A stretch of DNA of 15,362 nucleotides from Dunaliella salina (lineage: Eukaryota; Chlorophyta; Chlorophyceae; Chlamydomonadales; Dunaliellaceae): contig MU069586.1 in assembly GCA_002284615.2 (NCBI GenBank), positions 134,945 to 150,306 of the forward strand, written 5' to 3'. Under the pieces are notes generated by a model that saw only the letters and a list, made by a program, of their open reading frames with translations, was not told the origin of the DNA and made no database searches. The position numbers and the translations under genes were made by a program. The first letter of the stretch is position 1, and each line of letters starts with the position of its first letter. Shown here piece after piece: positions 8,430-15,362 of this stretch.

Positions 8430-8845
8430 TTCTGCCATCTCTGGTAGTGGTGGCCAGAGGTTTCAGCAGAGTCATGCTTGTGTTTCTTGTGCATGTATGC
8501 TTTGACTCTGCCGTTTAGGTTGGTGAGGTAGTGCATCGGGAAAGCATGTGAGCGGTGTATGCCATCATGTCGTGAAAAAGGGGATCAATGGAAGCCAATA
8601 CAAATTGTGGAAAGGGTCCCTGGCATTTGGAAATGTTATTTCAATGACTTCTGAAAGGGCTGCAATGCGAACGCAAGCATCAGCTCCCTCATTTCCTAAA
8701 TGCAGAGTGGGCTTTGACTTTGTAGAAATGGATAGGGTGGGGGATTGCTCCATTATGGTTGATATTGCATGAATGAGCTCTGCATGTAGGTGAAAGGTGA
8801 TTCAACGTCTCCTTTTCTTGTGTAGATGGTGAATAAAAAGTGGTC
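8430..8845 (-). pseudogene. Copy A RNase H C-terminal half and linker, frameshifted
   Basis: The minus strand gives HLHAELIHAISTIMEQSPT (about 8800-8740), then in a shifted frame IHFYKVKAHS (8740-8710), then LGNEGADA (about 8700-8678). Together these are the last strand, helix and GNxxAD motif of a retroelement RNase H, with two frameshifts between them. A third shift near 8580 leads to NLNGRVKAYMHKKHK (about 8530-8480), the linker also found in copy C. The RNase H catalytic start lies upstream and is missing here; fragment F (10045-10350) covers the half that copy A lacks. Confidence 0.7.
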
Positions 8846-8848
8846 AAA

Positions 8849-9226
8849 ATGAGCGTGGCGAACAGCACTCGGGCCGCGTTCAACCACATCGGCAGCCAGT
8901 TCCTGGCTTTTGTCCGGGAGCGGTCGTCAGATCGGTCAACAGAGCACGCTGCGCCAAACATTGAGCAGCTGCTCGTCACCATGGTACAGCAGCAGCAGCA
9001 GTAGCTTTTGGAGCACCATGACCGACAGAAAGAAAAGCAGCAGCGGCAAGAAGACCACATCGTTGCCACCGTCACCTCACACAGCGACAGCATCAAAGAA
9101 AGCATGCGAAGTGAGACACACGGACTGCGCCAGCAGCAGCAGCAGCTAACGCAACGACAAGAGCAGCAAGAGCGCCAGCAGCTTGGAGTGAAAAAAAAAA
9201 ACACCAAATTGGTCTGTGCTGCATGA
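8849..9226 (+). pseudogene. GC-rich polyglutamine coiled-coil reading frame with one internal stop
   Basis: From ATG 8849 the frame runs 125 codons to TGA at 9224, with one in-frame TAG at 9002-9004. It begins MSVANSTRAAFNHIGSQFLA, passes through five CAG codons, then the TAG (one C-to-T change from a sixth CAG), then a Gln/Lys/Glu/Arg-rich stretch with a second run of five Gln. This is coiled-coil composition. Base composition is clearly richer in GC than the flanks. The frame meets an A11 run at 9191-9201 and then the LINE copy D at about 9208, so the last few codons before the TGA are really LINE sequence. I do not recognise it; a Gag-like or ORF1-like protein of a retroelement, or a retroposed host fragment, are possible. 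Confidence 0.45.
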
Positions 9227-10017
9227 ATGTGGGTTTGAACCATTACTTCTATTGGTTTTGAGCTGCTGTCAGATTTTATAATGCCTCCCTTGCCTGCAAC
9301 AGCACTACTTTATGTAGGGTGCTTGAAGCGGATATTAGTAACTCTAAAAAGTGCTGGGCGTCAGAGTTTATATCTGCTTTTCAGGGATTGGACAGGTGCA
9401 ACTACTTCACACATTGTGTGTACTCAGGCCAGCCCATTAGGATAAATGATTTTGTGGTTGATTTACGGAAAAGGCATAGGAGTGTGTGGCCAACTGAGGA
9501 TCAGGCTGACCATGGTGCTCATTTAAACAAGTTAGCCAAGTACCATAACTGGGTAGCACTTCCCTTCCAGCATAATTCTGCTCTCGGTAAACCTCTCCAT
9601 ACTCCTAGGTATCTGCATTTGGATTTGGGTAGGCATATGCAGAGGAACATTGCTTGCTTCCGATTGCACGCCCATATTTTAGTTGAAACTCCTCATTGGC
9701 ATGGACATGCACCTCAATGTGATTTAAATGTCTCAGAACAATGGCAGGATAAAAAGCACGTCATCTTTCTCTGCCCTTGCAACTTCCTGTGTTGTCTTAG
9801 GAGAAAGCATGCACATCTCTTTAGTGTCTTTCCTGCTCACAGAGTAGTGTCAGATGATACAGGATCTTTCTTTTTTCTCTGATGCCTGCTCTCTGGATGT
9901 AGCTCGTTTTTTTCAAAATCGAGATACTCAGACTTATCGCTTCATCTCTGAGCTTATGGATTTCTTTCACCACACCGAGCAGCCAAACTATTTGGCTGAA
10001 GGTTATGCTCCCTTGTA
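9208..10017 (+). pseudogene. Copy D: C-terminal region of a second LINE family's ORF2
   Basis: It starts in frame at WSVLHECGFEPLL (9210-9250), shifts, then reads YWF, a TGA in place of Arg, AAVRFYNASLACNST and on into the main open frame (9319-9882). That frame has a VVDLRKRH motif, the pattern RYLHLDLGRHMQRNIACFRL, and a zinc-binding tail of Cys (near 9720), then KHVIFLCPC. This is the usual region downstream of the reverse transcriptase in LINE ORF2 proteins. A shift near 9880 leads to DACSLDVARFFQ and an end at TAA 10015-10017. Remnant E (14010-14380) belongs to the same family. The reverse transcriptase itself is not in the window, so the copy is 5'-truncated. Confidence 0.65.
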
Positions 10018-10027
10018 AACCTTATAA

Positions 10028-10064
10028 ACCTTGTAGGTGATACCTCACCTTGTAGGTGATACCT
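10028..10064 (+). repeat. 19-base direct duplication
   Basis: ACCTTGTAGGTGATACCTC at 10028-10046 is repeated at 10047-10064, each with the dyad AGGTgatACCT. It lies at the boundary between copy D and the RNase H fragment. Confidence 0.85.
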
Positions 10065-10350
10065 GCGCATCAGATTCAGGGTTTCTTTAGAAATCTGGGA
10101 GAGGCAGGATGCAATATCAGTAGCAATTTTAGTTTGCACGTGTTGGGAGTGCCACAAGGATATGCATAAGTTCTGCTCTGGTGATGGTATTGGTGTCACG
10201 ATGAAGGTTTTAATAATGATGTGTAACTGCCAGAGTGGCAGCACGAAGCAGTTGGAAGTGGTTAACATGGTGATAAACTGCTTGTGCTGGGTTCGACCCC
10301 CAGAGATATATACCCCCAATATCTGGCGATAGGGCCAACAGCACTTCTGT
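10045..10350 (-). pseudogene. Fragment F: RNase H domain N-terminal half
   Basis: The minus strand reads IGGIYLWGS near 10320-10290, where the family has IGAGVY-like residues. It continues with NTITRAELMHILVALPTRA (about 10215-10150), the helix with the second catalytic Glu of RNase H. After a shift comes KIATDIASCLSQISKETLN (10140-10070), where Asp of ATD matches the third catalytic residue. The first catalytic Asp (in YTDGS) would lie near 10350 and is not readable. The segment ends YHLQGE at about 10045; copy A starts in the equivalent place (FHLHAE, ~8800). So F may be the missing half of copy A, split by copy D and the polyglutamine segment, or a separate copy. Confidence 0.6.
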
Positions 10351-10448
10351 ACACTTAGGTTAGTAAGAGAGCTCGTGGCTTGCCTAGGTGCGTCCTAACA
10401 ATTGGTGGGCCCATGGCCATTGGGTTTTATGTGCAGTTGCACATGTTG

Positions 10449-10487
10449 GGAGGAAAAAGAGAAAAAGAAAGAAAAAGAAAAAGAAAA
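10449..10487 (+). repeat. Purine tract, the 3' tail of copy B
   Basis: GAAAAAG-type repeats on the plus strand, equal to CTTTTT repeats at the 3' end of copy B as transcribed. Copy A has a shorter TTTTC tract in the same place and the element at 14431 has TCTTTCTTTTC. A pyrimidine tail rather than poly(A) is uncommon for a LINE. Confidence 0.7.
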
Positions 10488-10613
10488 GTCTACGCAAACC
10501 AGAGGCTGCGTGCTTTAAGGGAAGAACCCCTAACAAAAGTTAGAGGCCTCACCAGGAGGCCCTCCACCTAAACTAGACAAAATTAGCCTAGGAGAGAGCA
10601 AGAGACAGAACGA

Positions 10614-11341
10614 ATGGGGATCTGGAGGATTGCTAGCCATGCCCCTGAGCGCTCGGACTCTCCTTCTTCCATCCTCAGCCGCCGCCGCGCGCCCAGCAAA
10701 CCCCCTCCCAGATGCCCTCTGAAAGCAAAGTGCATGTCTAGTATTAATGATGGTGGATAATCTTTGGATGGCATGGTCCCTGAGCTTGGATGCTAGTGAT
10801 TTGCTTTACTGTTTGGTTAGACCCAGATTTATGAGAGGTGAAATTGTTAGCTCATTGTAAATCGTGCCACCCACACCAATTAAGATGGTATGCAAAGTCA
10901 CTTTGTTATTCCTCTTTGGGTTTCTTAAGCTGCGTGTTTTAAGTTTAGTTATGGTATGGGAATGTTGAGTCCGTGCACGTTCTAAAGTGCTGAAGGGATT
11001 TTTGTCGGGGCAGAATTTAAGTTCGACAAGGTGAATATCTCTATCTTTTGGGGGGATCTTGGTAGGATCAAGGTGGGCTTGTCTGCCTGGGATGGGGCGC
11101 ACAAAAAGAGCATCAGGGCGGCTTTGGTGCCGAGCAGGTGAGGCAATGTCATTTGGGAAAACCCAATCTGGAATAGCTCGAGAGGTGTTTTCAGGGATTT
11201 GTATGCCTTGACCCAGAAGTCTGTCATGATTGCAGCCATCCATGCTAATGAGGGATGAGCCATACCGGCCTTTACTCAAGGCTTCTACACAGAGACTAAG
11301 GGCCGCATGGTGTCTGTTGGTGTGCATCCCACTCATTGTTG
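10614..11341 (-). pseudogene. Copy B PD-(D/E)XK endonuclease domain
   Basis: A minus frame open from 11336 to 10806 (176 codons) begins at MSGMHTNRHH, aligned with residues that follow the CCHC knuckle in copy A. It shows SRPDALFVR (Asp at 11114-11112) and, 30 residues on, HLVELKFC, so the D...E-x-K catalytic set is complete and the spacing equals that of copy A. VTLHTILIGVGGTIYN follows. An in-frame TAA after GLTKQ (10806) stops it, but the same frame then continues SKSLASKLRDHAIQRL and, after a shift, ends NPPDPH near 10616, where the family stop TAG has become TCG. The CCHC knuckle itself is missing because of the join upstream. Confidence 0.75.
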
Positions 11342-11343
11342 GG

Positions 11344-11445
11344 AGGGTGGAGTTGTGTCCCTTCCCGGTTTGTAAACACCTGAGCCGGAAGGTGGTGGGG
11401 AGTCATTATCTTTTTGTTTAATCACACTGCCGTTGGTGTAGGTGG
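11344..11445 (-). pseudogene. Copy B RNase H beginning, cut short
   Basis: On the minus strand 11440-11426 reads YTNGS, the place of the YTDGS motif of RNase H, with Asp changed to Asn, which would remove a catalytic residue. About 16 residues later comes GSGVYKPG, equal to the GAGVY strand of the family. The sequence then jumps, within a few bases, to the segment after the CCHC knuckle, so roughly 300-350 residues' worth is missing by comparison with fragments F and A. Upstream, 11520-11445 reads a short linker (KYWRKTT) and no reverse transcriptase. Confidence 0.6.
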
Positions 11446-11524
11446 TTTTTCTCCAGTATTTGATTTTAGGTGTGTACATTTTTTTTATTGCCAGGGATGA
11501 AGGCTGTCCTTGCCTGAAGGCACT

Positions 11525-12510
11525 TTATGAACAGCTATGATTTTCAGGGGGATGTGATTGGAATTTCTGTTTCCAAGTGGTTGATGTTAGGTGTTGGCAG
11601 GCACGTAACGGCGCTGGGTTTGCAGGATCCAGGGGTAGCCAGTCTGCCGGAACATCTTGTTGGAGAAGTTCAAACCAATACATATTGGCGCTATATAGTG
11701 CTTCTCTGGCATTTGGATTCCAGACAACGATGAGTTGCATAGGACAGGAAGGTGGGGTGTAATTAGATATGGTGTCAAACCAGTGCTGTGGTGCCTGGAA
11801 TTGGATGTTTCTACCAGGGAATTCGGCAAGCACTTTTGCAAGGTGTGGGTATTGGGTAAGCCGCTCATACAAGCATTACAGCTGAATCCTCTCCAGTGGG
11901 GCAGGAGTGTGAAGTTCGCAACTGGATCTGTGGTTTGGAGGGAGGAGTGCATTGCGTGACGCAGGAGTTTAAACATTGTTTCATCATCATGTGTGGGATG
12001 GCAGAAGGAGAAGCCAGTGTAGCGCACAGAGAGAGTGTGTGTGTGCGCTCCAAAGACCTGGTCTTGGCACTTTGTGCTGAAATAGGTGTTGTAGGTCTCG
12101 CCAAATCCAAGAAGGTTGGAAAATCGTTCTGTTGAGACCATGCATCACTGATGCAGGGCTAATCGGATGTGGAGAGGTGTGATCAGCGTGTTAGAAATGT
12201 GGAGCTTTTTGCTCTTGGCTGAAAGATCTCTTTGTTGAGCCTTTTGATGAGAAAATAGTCCCATAATTTCAGATGCTGAATCCTGGACAGGTGGTTGAAT
12301 GGTGGCATGGATGCCTGCCTTTTGGCTGCTTCATAGGCTTCAAGCAGGGTCACAAGCCTGCCTGCAGTGAGCATTCCAGCGCACTTGCCAGTGGCATTGT
12401 AAACACAGGCGCATTCAGTGGTGGTTACCTCCAGCATTTGTGCTGGCATGGTGACCTCATCACATGTGCAAGGGTGAAGAGGTTCCTTCATGAGATCAAC
12501 ACTTATAATG
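11525..12510 (-). pseudogene. Copy B middle region, domain of uncertain identity
   Basis: Three reading frames cover it. The first (about 12500-12183) includes CACVYNATGKCAGMLT and is helical and basic at its end. The second (12141-11870) includes QDQVFGAHTHTLSVRYTG, then a helix (DDETMFKLLRHAMHSSL) and a hydrophobic strand FTLLPHWRG. The third (11872-11525) reads YERLTQYPHLAKVLAEFPG, later FQAPQHWF and LIVVWNPNAREAL. The order helix, hydrophobic strand ending in P-x-W, then a second strand resembles PCIF1-like methyltransferase folds, but no NPPF motif is present and I hold this loosely. It could equally be a capsid-like or structural domain special to the family. No reverse transcriptase motif (such as Y-x-D-D) occurs. 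Confidence 0.5.
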
Positions 12511-13155
12511 ATAATATCACATTGCCATATTGGCATGATATCTGTCTGGGGGTTGGTAGTTGGAAGTCAAAGGTGACATTCTTGCGAATGGCGCAGCCAA
12601 TAGTTGAGAGCAATGTATAGTCAGATAGGCTCTGAGGGTTGCCTTTGAAGCCTTGGTTAACATGATTGTCGAGGTTTACCTCATTGTCTAAGGAGTCTTC
12701 TCTTTGTTCCGGTGTTTCCTCCAAGTCAAAGGTTTGCACATGAGCATTTAAGCATGGATGCATTTGTAACATATCAGCAGTTTCCCACTTGGGATGCCAC
12801 TCCACACAGATCATTTTGCAATCTTCAGAGAAGTTGATCCTTTCCGCTTTTTGGGAGTCTGATAGCGGGGCGCACGCAGGGCAGTCCCAGTGTTCATTTG
12901 GTTTGTCCAGTTCCCGGTCATTTAAGGAGCATGCTCTGACATGTATGAGACAGTCCCAGTGGTATGTGCGGTGCCAGGTATCACAGGTGGGCATATCTTC
13001 ATGGATTTGACTTTCAAAGGTGTTTTCTTTGCTTAATGGGTGCTTTGGTGGAGGAGGCACACGGCTCTTTTTGAGCCAATGTGTCCCCTTTCCTTCAATT
13101 GCTGTAGGGAGAGCTTATCTGCCTGTGTAGTTTTTTCTTTTCTTTTTATTTTCTT
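12503..13155 (-). pseudogene. Copy B N-terminus: basic region and half-PHD finger
   Basis: A frame open from GTG 13060 to 12503 continues in frame upstream through THWLKKSR to a Lys-rich start near 13155, broken by one TAA at 13117-13115. The same N-terminal order is seen at 14770-14624 and partly at 7195-7030. The finger at 12985-12872 shows Cys-x2-Trp-x4-His-x2-Cys, 22 residues, Cys-x2-Cys; a PHD finger would have Cys where Trp stands, and the first Cys pair is absent from the 25 residues before it. After the finger the chain is acidic (EETPEQREDSLDNE), then VTFDFQLPTPRQ, followed by a shift near 12510 into the middle region. PHD fingers read histone tails, so a role in chromatin targeting of the element is a reasonable inference. 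Confidence 0.6.
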
Positions 13156-13159
13156 AATG

Positions 13160-13690
13160 GGCTCCAGCAGAGCTGGCAACATGGGCCTAGTTTAGTCATT
13201 CTCGGTACGTGTTTTGAATAGGCCACTTTCAGTCCATCATTTTTGGAAACGGGCAAGGCTCACCTTTCAACAGTGACGGGGTGCCATTGCACTTAGTATT
13301 GGGCTTGTTGCCTTTCTTGAGAGGATCTCTTATTTTCCATAAATGTTACCAGCCCAAAATTTTCAGGATGACATGGTCATAGTGGAAGATGGTGTTGATG
13401 GCTCGTCCTGCGTGTAGTTCAGCAGCCTTATTTTATTCATGATTCTAGATCTTGCTCTAGAGCCACTGGGCAGCATCAGTTCCTGGTGTATTTGGAGGTA
13501 GGGGACATGGGATTAAAATGGTTCGTGTGTTGCTCTAGGAGTTTTATTGGATCTCGGCTCCCTCTAGGCCTCCTGCAAGGCAGCAGCCCCAAAAATTAAA
13601 TGTGTAACTCTGAGGCTAAGGGTTGGGTCTCAGGTTCGCAGGGCAGCGCCTCTTGACAGCATTGTCATTGGTGCTCTAGGTGGAGGCCAA
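13160..13690. other. No feature recognised
   Basis: About 530 bases with no open frame of note, no tandem repeat and no similarity that I could detect to the other elements. TCTAGA occurs twice at 13443-13461, separated by six bases, which is probably chance. Confidence 0.5.
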
Positions 13691-13870
13691 CTTGCTGGAG
13701 TAGACTTCTGTGCTTCTCTTTCTCTTGGTCCCACCAGTGAGGCTCACTCTCAGTTTCAGCACTGAGAGTTGGGTCTTCCTTAATGAATGCTGGCTGTGCC
13801 CAGCGTACAGGAGTAGACTTTCTTTTTTCTTTCTATGCGCTGGCTGTGCCCAGCATACAGGAAACACTTT
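13690..13870 (+). repeat. 3'-end-like debris: hairpin and 50-base duplication
   Basis: GGAGTAGACTT occurs at about 13695 and 13810, the second followed by TCTTTTTTCTTT. With the upstream GGGTCTTCCTTAATG this resembles the 3' end of copies A and B (CTTCCCTTAA ... GTAGACTTTTC), here on the plus strand. GCTGGCTGTGCCCAGC is repeated exactly 50 bases apart (13789 and 13839). A perfect 8-base hairpin, ACTCTCAG and CTGAGAGT, lies at 13746-13769. Probably the 3' end of another copy whose body is lost. Confidence 0.45.
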
Positions 13871-14009
13871 TTGTTTACCTAGCATTAATGCATATAGCGC
13901 CACTCAGTAGCATTGGAGCACAGAAGCGTTCAAATTTAAGCAAGCAAGAGCCCCACCGACCTTTCAGAACCTGCATACCTGGTGAATTTGCCTGCTTAGT
14001 TGCCTCTTA

Positions 14010-14380
14010 TTGCCTGACAGGTGATGTCATGTTCAGTCTTACATGCTGACATGAGGCTGAACCAGGTAAGATGATTACTGGCCTCTCAGCCATGGATGGT
14101 TTGACTCATTCTCACATCTTCAAGCAGAAGCTGCTGAGTTGCGAACCAAGACCGCCGGATGAGGCACTTGCAGTTTTGGACACCTTTTTCAGACTCAGAC
14201 CCAACAGAGCGCAGCAAAGCATCCCTTTCCCCCCCGGCTCACACCCACTCTGGGTCCCAGGAGATGACTATATTTTGCAGCAACACAATAAATTTATTGT
14301 TCCTTCATGTTACAATTGTTATCTTTCACAAGCAGGCCAGCAGTCGCGCGTCTGGACTGAAGGCCTTTTTCTGTAAGCCA
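14010..14380 (+). pseudogene. Remnant E of the LINE family of copy D
   Basis: The reading LHADMRLNQVR (about 14039-14071), then SAMDGLTHSHIFKQKLLSCEP (split here by no stop, 14085-14148), corresponds to LEADISNSKKCW and ISAFQGLDRCNYFTHCV of copy D. A shift leads to FWTPFSDSDPTERS (about 14175-14215). Most of the zinc-binding tail is deleted; the end returns as LQQHNKF (14277 on) and QASSRASGLKAFF (to about 14375). At least two frameshifts and one large internal deletion make it inactive. Both copies of this family in the window lie on the plus strand. Confidence 0.5.
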
Positions 14381-14430
14381 TTGGTATCAAAAATAAGAGT
14401 ACTTCCAGCCAAGCTCTTGAGCCAGGAGCT

Positions 14431-14770
14431 TATAGAAAAGAAAGATTTACGCCCTTGAGCGTGCATAAAGGGAAGAACCCTTTAGGGTACTCACCAAACA
14501 CCCGGATTCCTCCAAATTTCTATTGCGTAGCGATTGTACTCACCTGGGCTCGAACACATCAACCCTGGATCATTGCTTACCCGAGTAATTCCGGGAAAGT
14601 GATTGGCTACGCTTGCTCTTGCTCTAGTTACTCTCCAGATTCCCATTATTTTTTCTCATATCTTGTGATGGAGGGGACTCACGGCTCTTTTTGAGCCAAT
14701 GTGTCATCTCTTCCTTAATTGATGTAGGGAGAGTTTCTCTGCCTTCGTAGTTTTTCTTTCTGTAAGCCAT
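14431..14770 (-). mobile_element. Short deletion derivative of the copy B family (5' end joined to 3' end)
   Basis: On the minus strand 14770-14690 reads KKNYEGRETLPTSIKEE and then THWLKKSR, the N-terminus also seen in copy B (13140-13063); the frame stops at 14624. About 130 bases later, 14490-14431 reads GGGTTCTTCCCTTTATGCACG and ends GGCGTAAATCTTTCTTTTC, the 3' end of the family (compare copy B at 10540-10470). All domains between are missing. Such an element could be copied only with help in trans. The part between 14620 and 14500 has no match in copy B and holds an inverted repeat. Confidence 0.5.
14525..14612. repeat. Inverted repeat closing an 88-base segment
   Basis: GCGTAGC at 14525-14531 pairs perfectly with GCTACGC at 14606-14612, and an inner CCCG...CGGG dyad (14579-14594) lies between. 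The length is tRNA-like but the T-loop-like TTCGAGC on the minus strand is some 20 bases from the closing stem, so it does not fold as a tRNA. Confidence 0.45.
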
Positions 14771-15286
14771 TGAAACCTTGATGGTGTGTCCGAACACTGT
14801 TCTGGCCACGTCACTTTCTCAGCCTATTTCACATGCATCAAAACCACATTCTTTCTATTATGCATCTTCAAAAATTTCTCGCTACAGCTTAGCAGCAGTT
14901 GATCGTTCTGGCCGGTTGCTTCTTTTATGTAAACATTCAAAGCCCTCGCTTTGGCTGATTGACACATCGGTAAAATTGAGTAAGGTGAAGTTTGTTACAA
15001 CTCCATACATCATATGAACTGTGGATGATTAAGTGTGCAGTGAATCTATACAGTGCAAGAACAGCATAAACCACGAACAGGCATTTATTTATTCATGAGC
15101 ATGCTATGACTAGACGTGATGCAACCCTGCAGATGTGCGGTGGCAGACAGATGAGCCTGACCATTACATTAGAAGGTATAGACTTCTCCTGTTTGGTGCC
15201 AAACCCAGCAAGCCTAGAAGCCAAAACACCTAGCTGAAGTTCAAATGCTCAAATGACCCTGTAGAGTTTTGGTGCTAAATGAATGA

Positions 15287-15287
<1 letters not shown>
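14771..15287. other. No feature recognised
   Basis: About 515 bases with no gene-like frame. TTCTGTAAGCCATTG at 14758-14772 repeats a phrase at 14369-14383 after remnant E, so a scrap of that element's 3' flank may be duplicated here. Confidence 0.4.

Positions 15288-15362
<75 letters not shown>
15288..15362 (+). repeat. CA microsatellite, open at the right edge
   Basis: An uninterrupted CA dinucleotide run of about 37 units follows GAATGAT and continues to the last base, so its full length is unknown. Assembly often breaks at such runs. Confidence 0.98.

Larger units (their letters stand above)
7270..8845 (-). mobile_element. Copy A: 5'-truncated retroelement, RNase H to 3' end
   Basis: It reads on the minus strand from inside the RNase H domain (8845) through the CCHC knuckle and nuclease to a 3' untranslated region and a T-rich tail (plus 7270-7290, AAAGAAAAGAAAAGACAAG). 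The 3' region shares the block GCGTAGACTTnTCTTTTC and the CTTCCCTTAA block with copy B (10470-10530). A 5' cut with an intact 3' end is what target-primed reverse transcription leaves. The 5' edge meets a GC-rich polyglutamine frame at 8849. I see no certain target-site duplication. Confidence 0.75.
10449..13160 (-). mobile_element. Copy B: longest member of the PHD/RNase H/nuclease retroelement family
   Basis: Reading on the minus strand: a basic N-terminus (13155-13085), a half-PHD finger (12985-12872), a middle region (12790-11550), the start of RNase H (11445-11344), an abrupt join, the nuclease (11336-10620), a 3' untranslated region, and a pyrimidine tail (plus 10449-10487, GA-rich). 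The join at about 11343 removes the rest of RNase H, the linker and the CCHC knuckle, all of which are seen in copies A and C. At least three frameshifts and two stops interrupt it, so it is inactive. No target-site duplication was found. Confidence 0.75.

Noticed and set aside
9002..9004. In-frame TAG within a CAG run as evidence for TAG read as glutamine, as in some ulvophyte algae
   Set aside because: Copies A and C both end with DPH followed by TAG at the same family position, so TAG appears to be a real stop. The TAG here is a single C-to-T change.
8689..9243. Minus-strand frame of 184 codons, rich in Cys and Ser
   Set aside because: Most of it is the antisense of the CAG-rich polyglutamine frame; its last part overlaps the copy A RNase H in one of its shifted frames. 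Not one gene.
10287..10303. Perfect tRNA T-arm (5-base stem CTGGG/CCCAG with loop TTCGACC)
   Set aside because: It lies inside the RNase H-coding segment F read on the minus strand, no D-arm, anticodon arm or acceptor stem closes around it, and coding explains the sequence.
13063..13077. Hairpin GGCTC-TTTTT-GAGCC like a histone mRNA 3' stem-loop; a second copy at 14683-14697
   Set aside because: It is one base short of the histone consensus, no histone gene is nearby, and both copies encode the conserved WLKKSR stretch of the retroelement N-terminus on the minus strand.

Overview
The window is eukaryotic nuclear DNA made almost entirely of repeats and decayed retrotransposons. I see no complete host gene. 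Spliced-genome retroelement families, a long CA microsatellite and a ~180-base satellite rule out a bacterium. The retroelement protein families (a PHD-like finger joined to RNase H, a CCHC knuckle and a PD-(D/E)XK nuclease, plus a second LINE family) look to me most like those of green algae. That placement rests on recall without any search and is low confidence.

Layout, left to right. (1) 1-97, minus: the first 32 codons of a coiled-coil protein run off the left edge. (2) 304-783: a foldback element with very long inverted arms. (3) 909-969: three copies of a 19-base tandem repeat. (4) About 970-5000: a satellite array with higher-order structure. Five related monomers (four of ~180 bases, one of ~270) make a ~990-base unit repeated about four times. 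(5) 5100-5424: a complete miniature LTR element (TRIM-like) with 72-base LTRs and a 5-base target duplication. Sequences flanking (2)-(5) at 199-300 and 5038-5470 are related to each other. (6) 5480-6900, plus strand: decayed copy 'C' of a PHD/RNase H/nuclease retroelement family. (7) 7030-8845, minus: an N-terminal fragment of that family, then copy 'A' with an open nuclease domain. (8) 8849-9226, plus: a GC-rich polyglutamine coiled-coil reading frame that ends beside an A11 run. (9) About 9208-10017, plus: C-terminal part of a different LINE (copy 'D'). (10) 10045-10350, minus: RNase H fragment 'F'. (11) 10449-13160, minus: copy 'B', the most complete member, from the N-terminus to the 3' tail. 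(12) 13690-13870: repeat debris that resembles 3' ends. (13) 14010-14380, plus: remnant 'E' of the LINE family of copy D. (14) 14431-14770, minus: a short element joining 5' and 3' ends of family B. (15) 15288-15362: CA microsatellite running off the right edge.

The main point of interest is the family of copies A, B, C and F. Pieced together, its protein order is basic N-terminus, half-PHD finger, a middle domain of uncertain identity, RNase H, CCHC knuckle, PD-(D/E)XK endonuclease, and an ending shared by the copies. In copy B the middle domain and RNase H are separated by only about 100-150 bases, so there is no room for a reverse transcriptase there, and no reverse transcriptase motif is visible anywhere in the window. 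Either this copy lost it or the family does not carry it in this protein. The second standout is the nucleosome-sized satellite with higher-order repeats, the architecture seen in many centromeric arrays.
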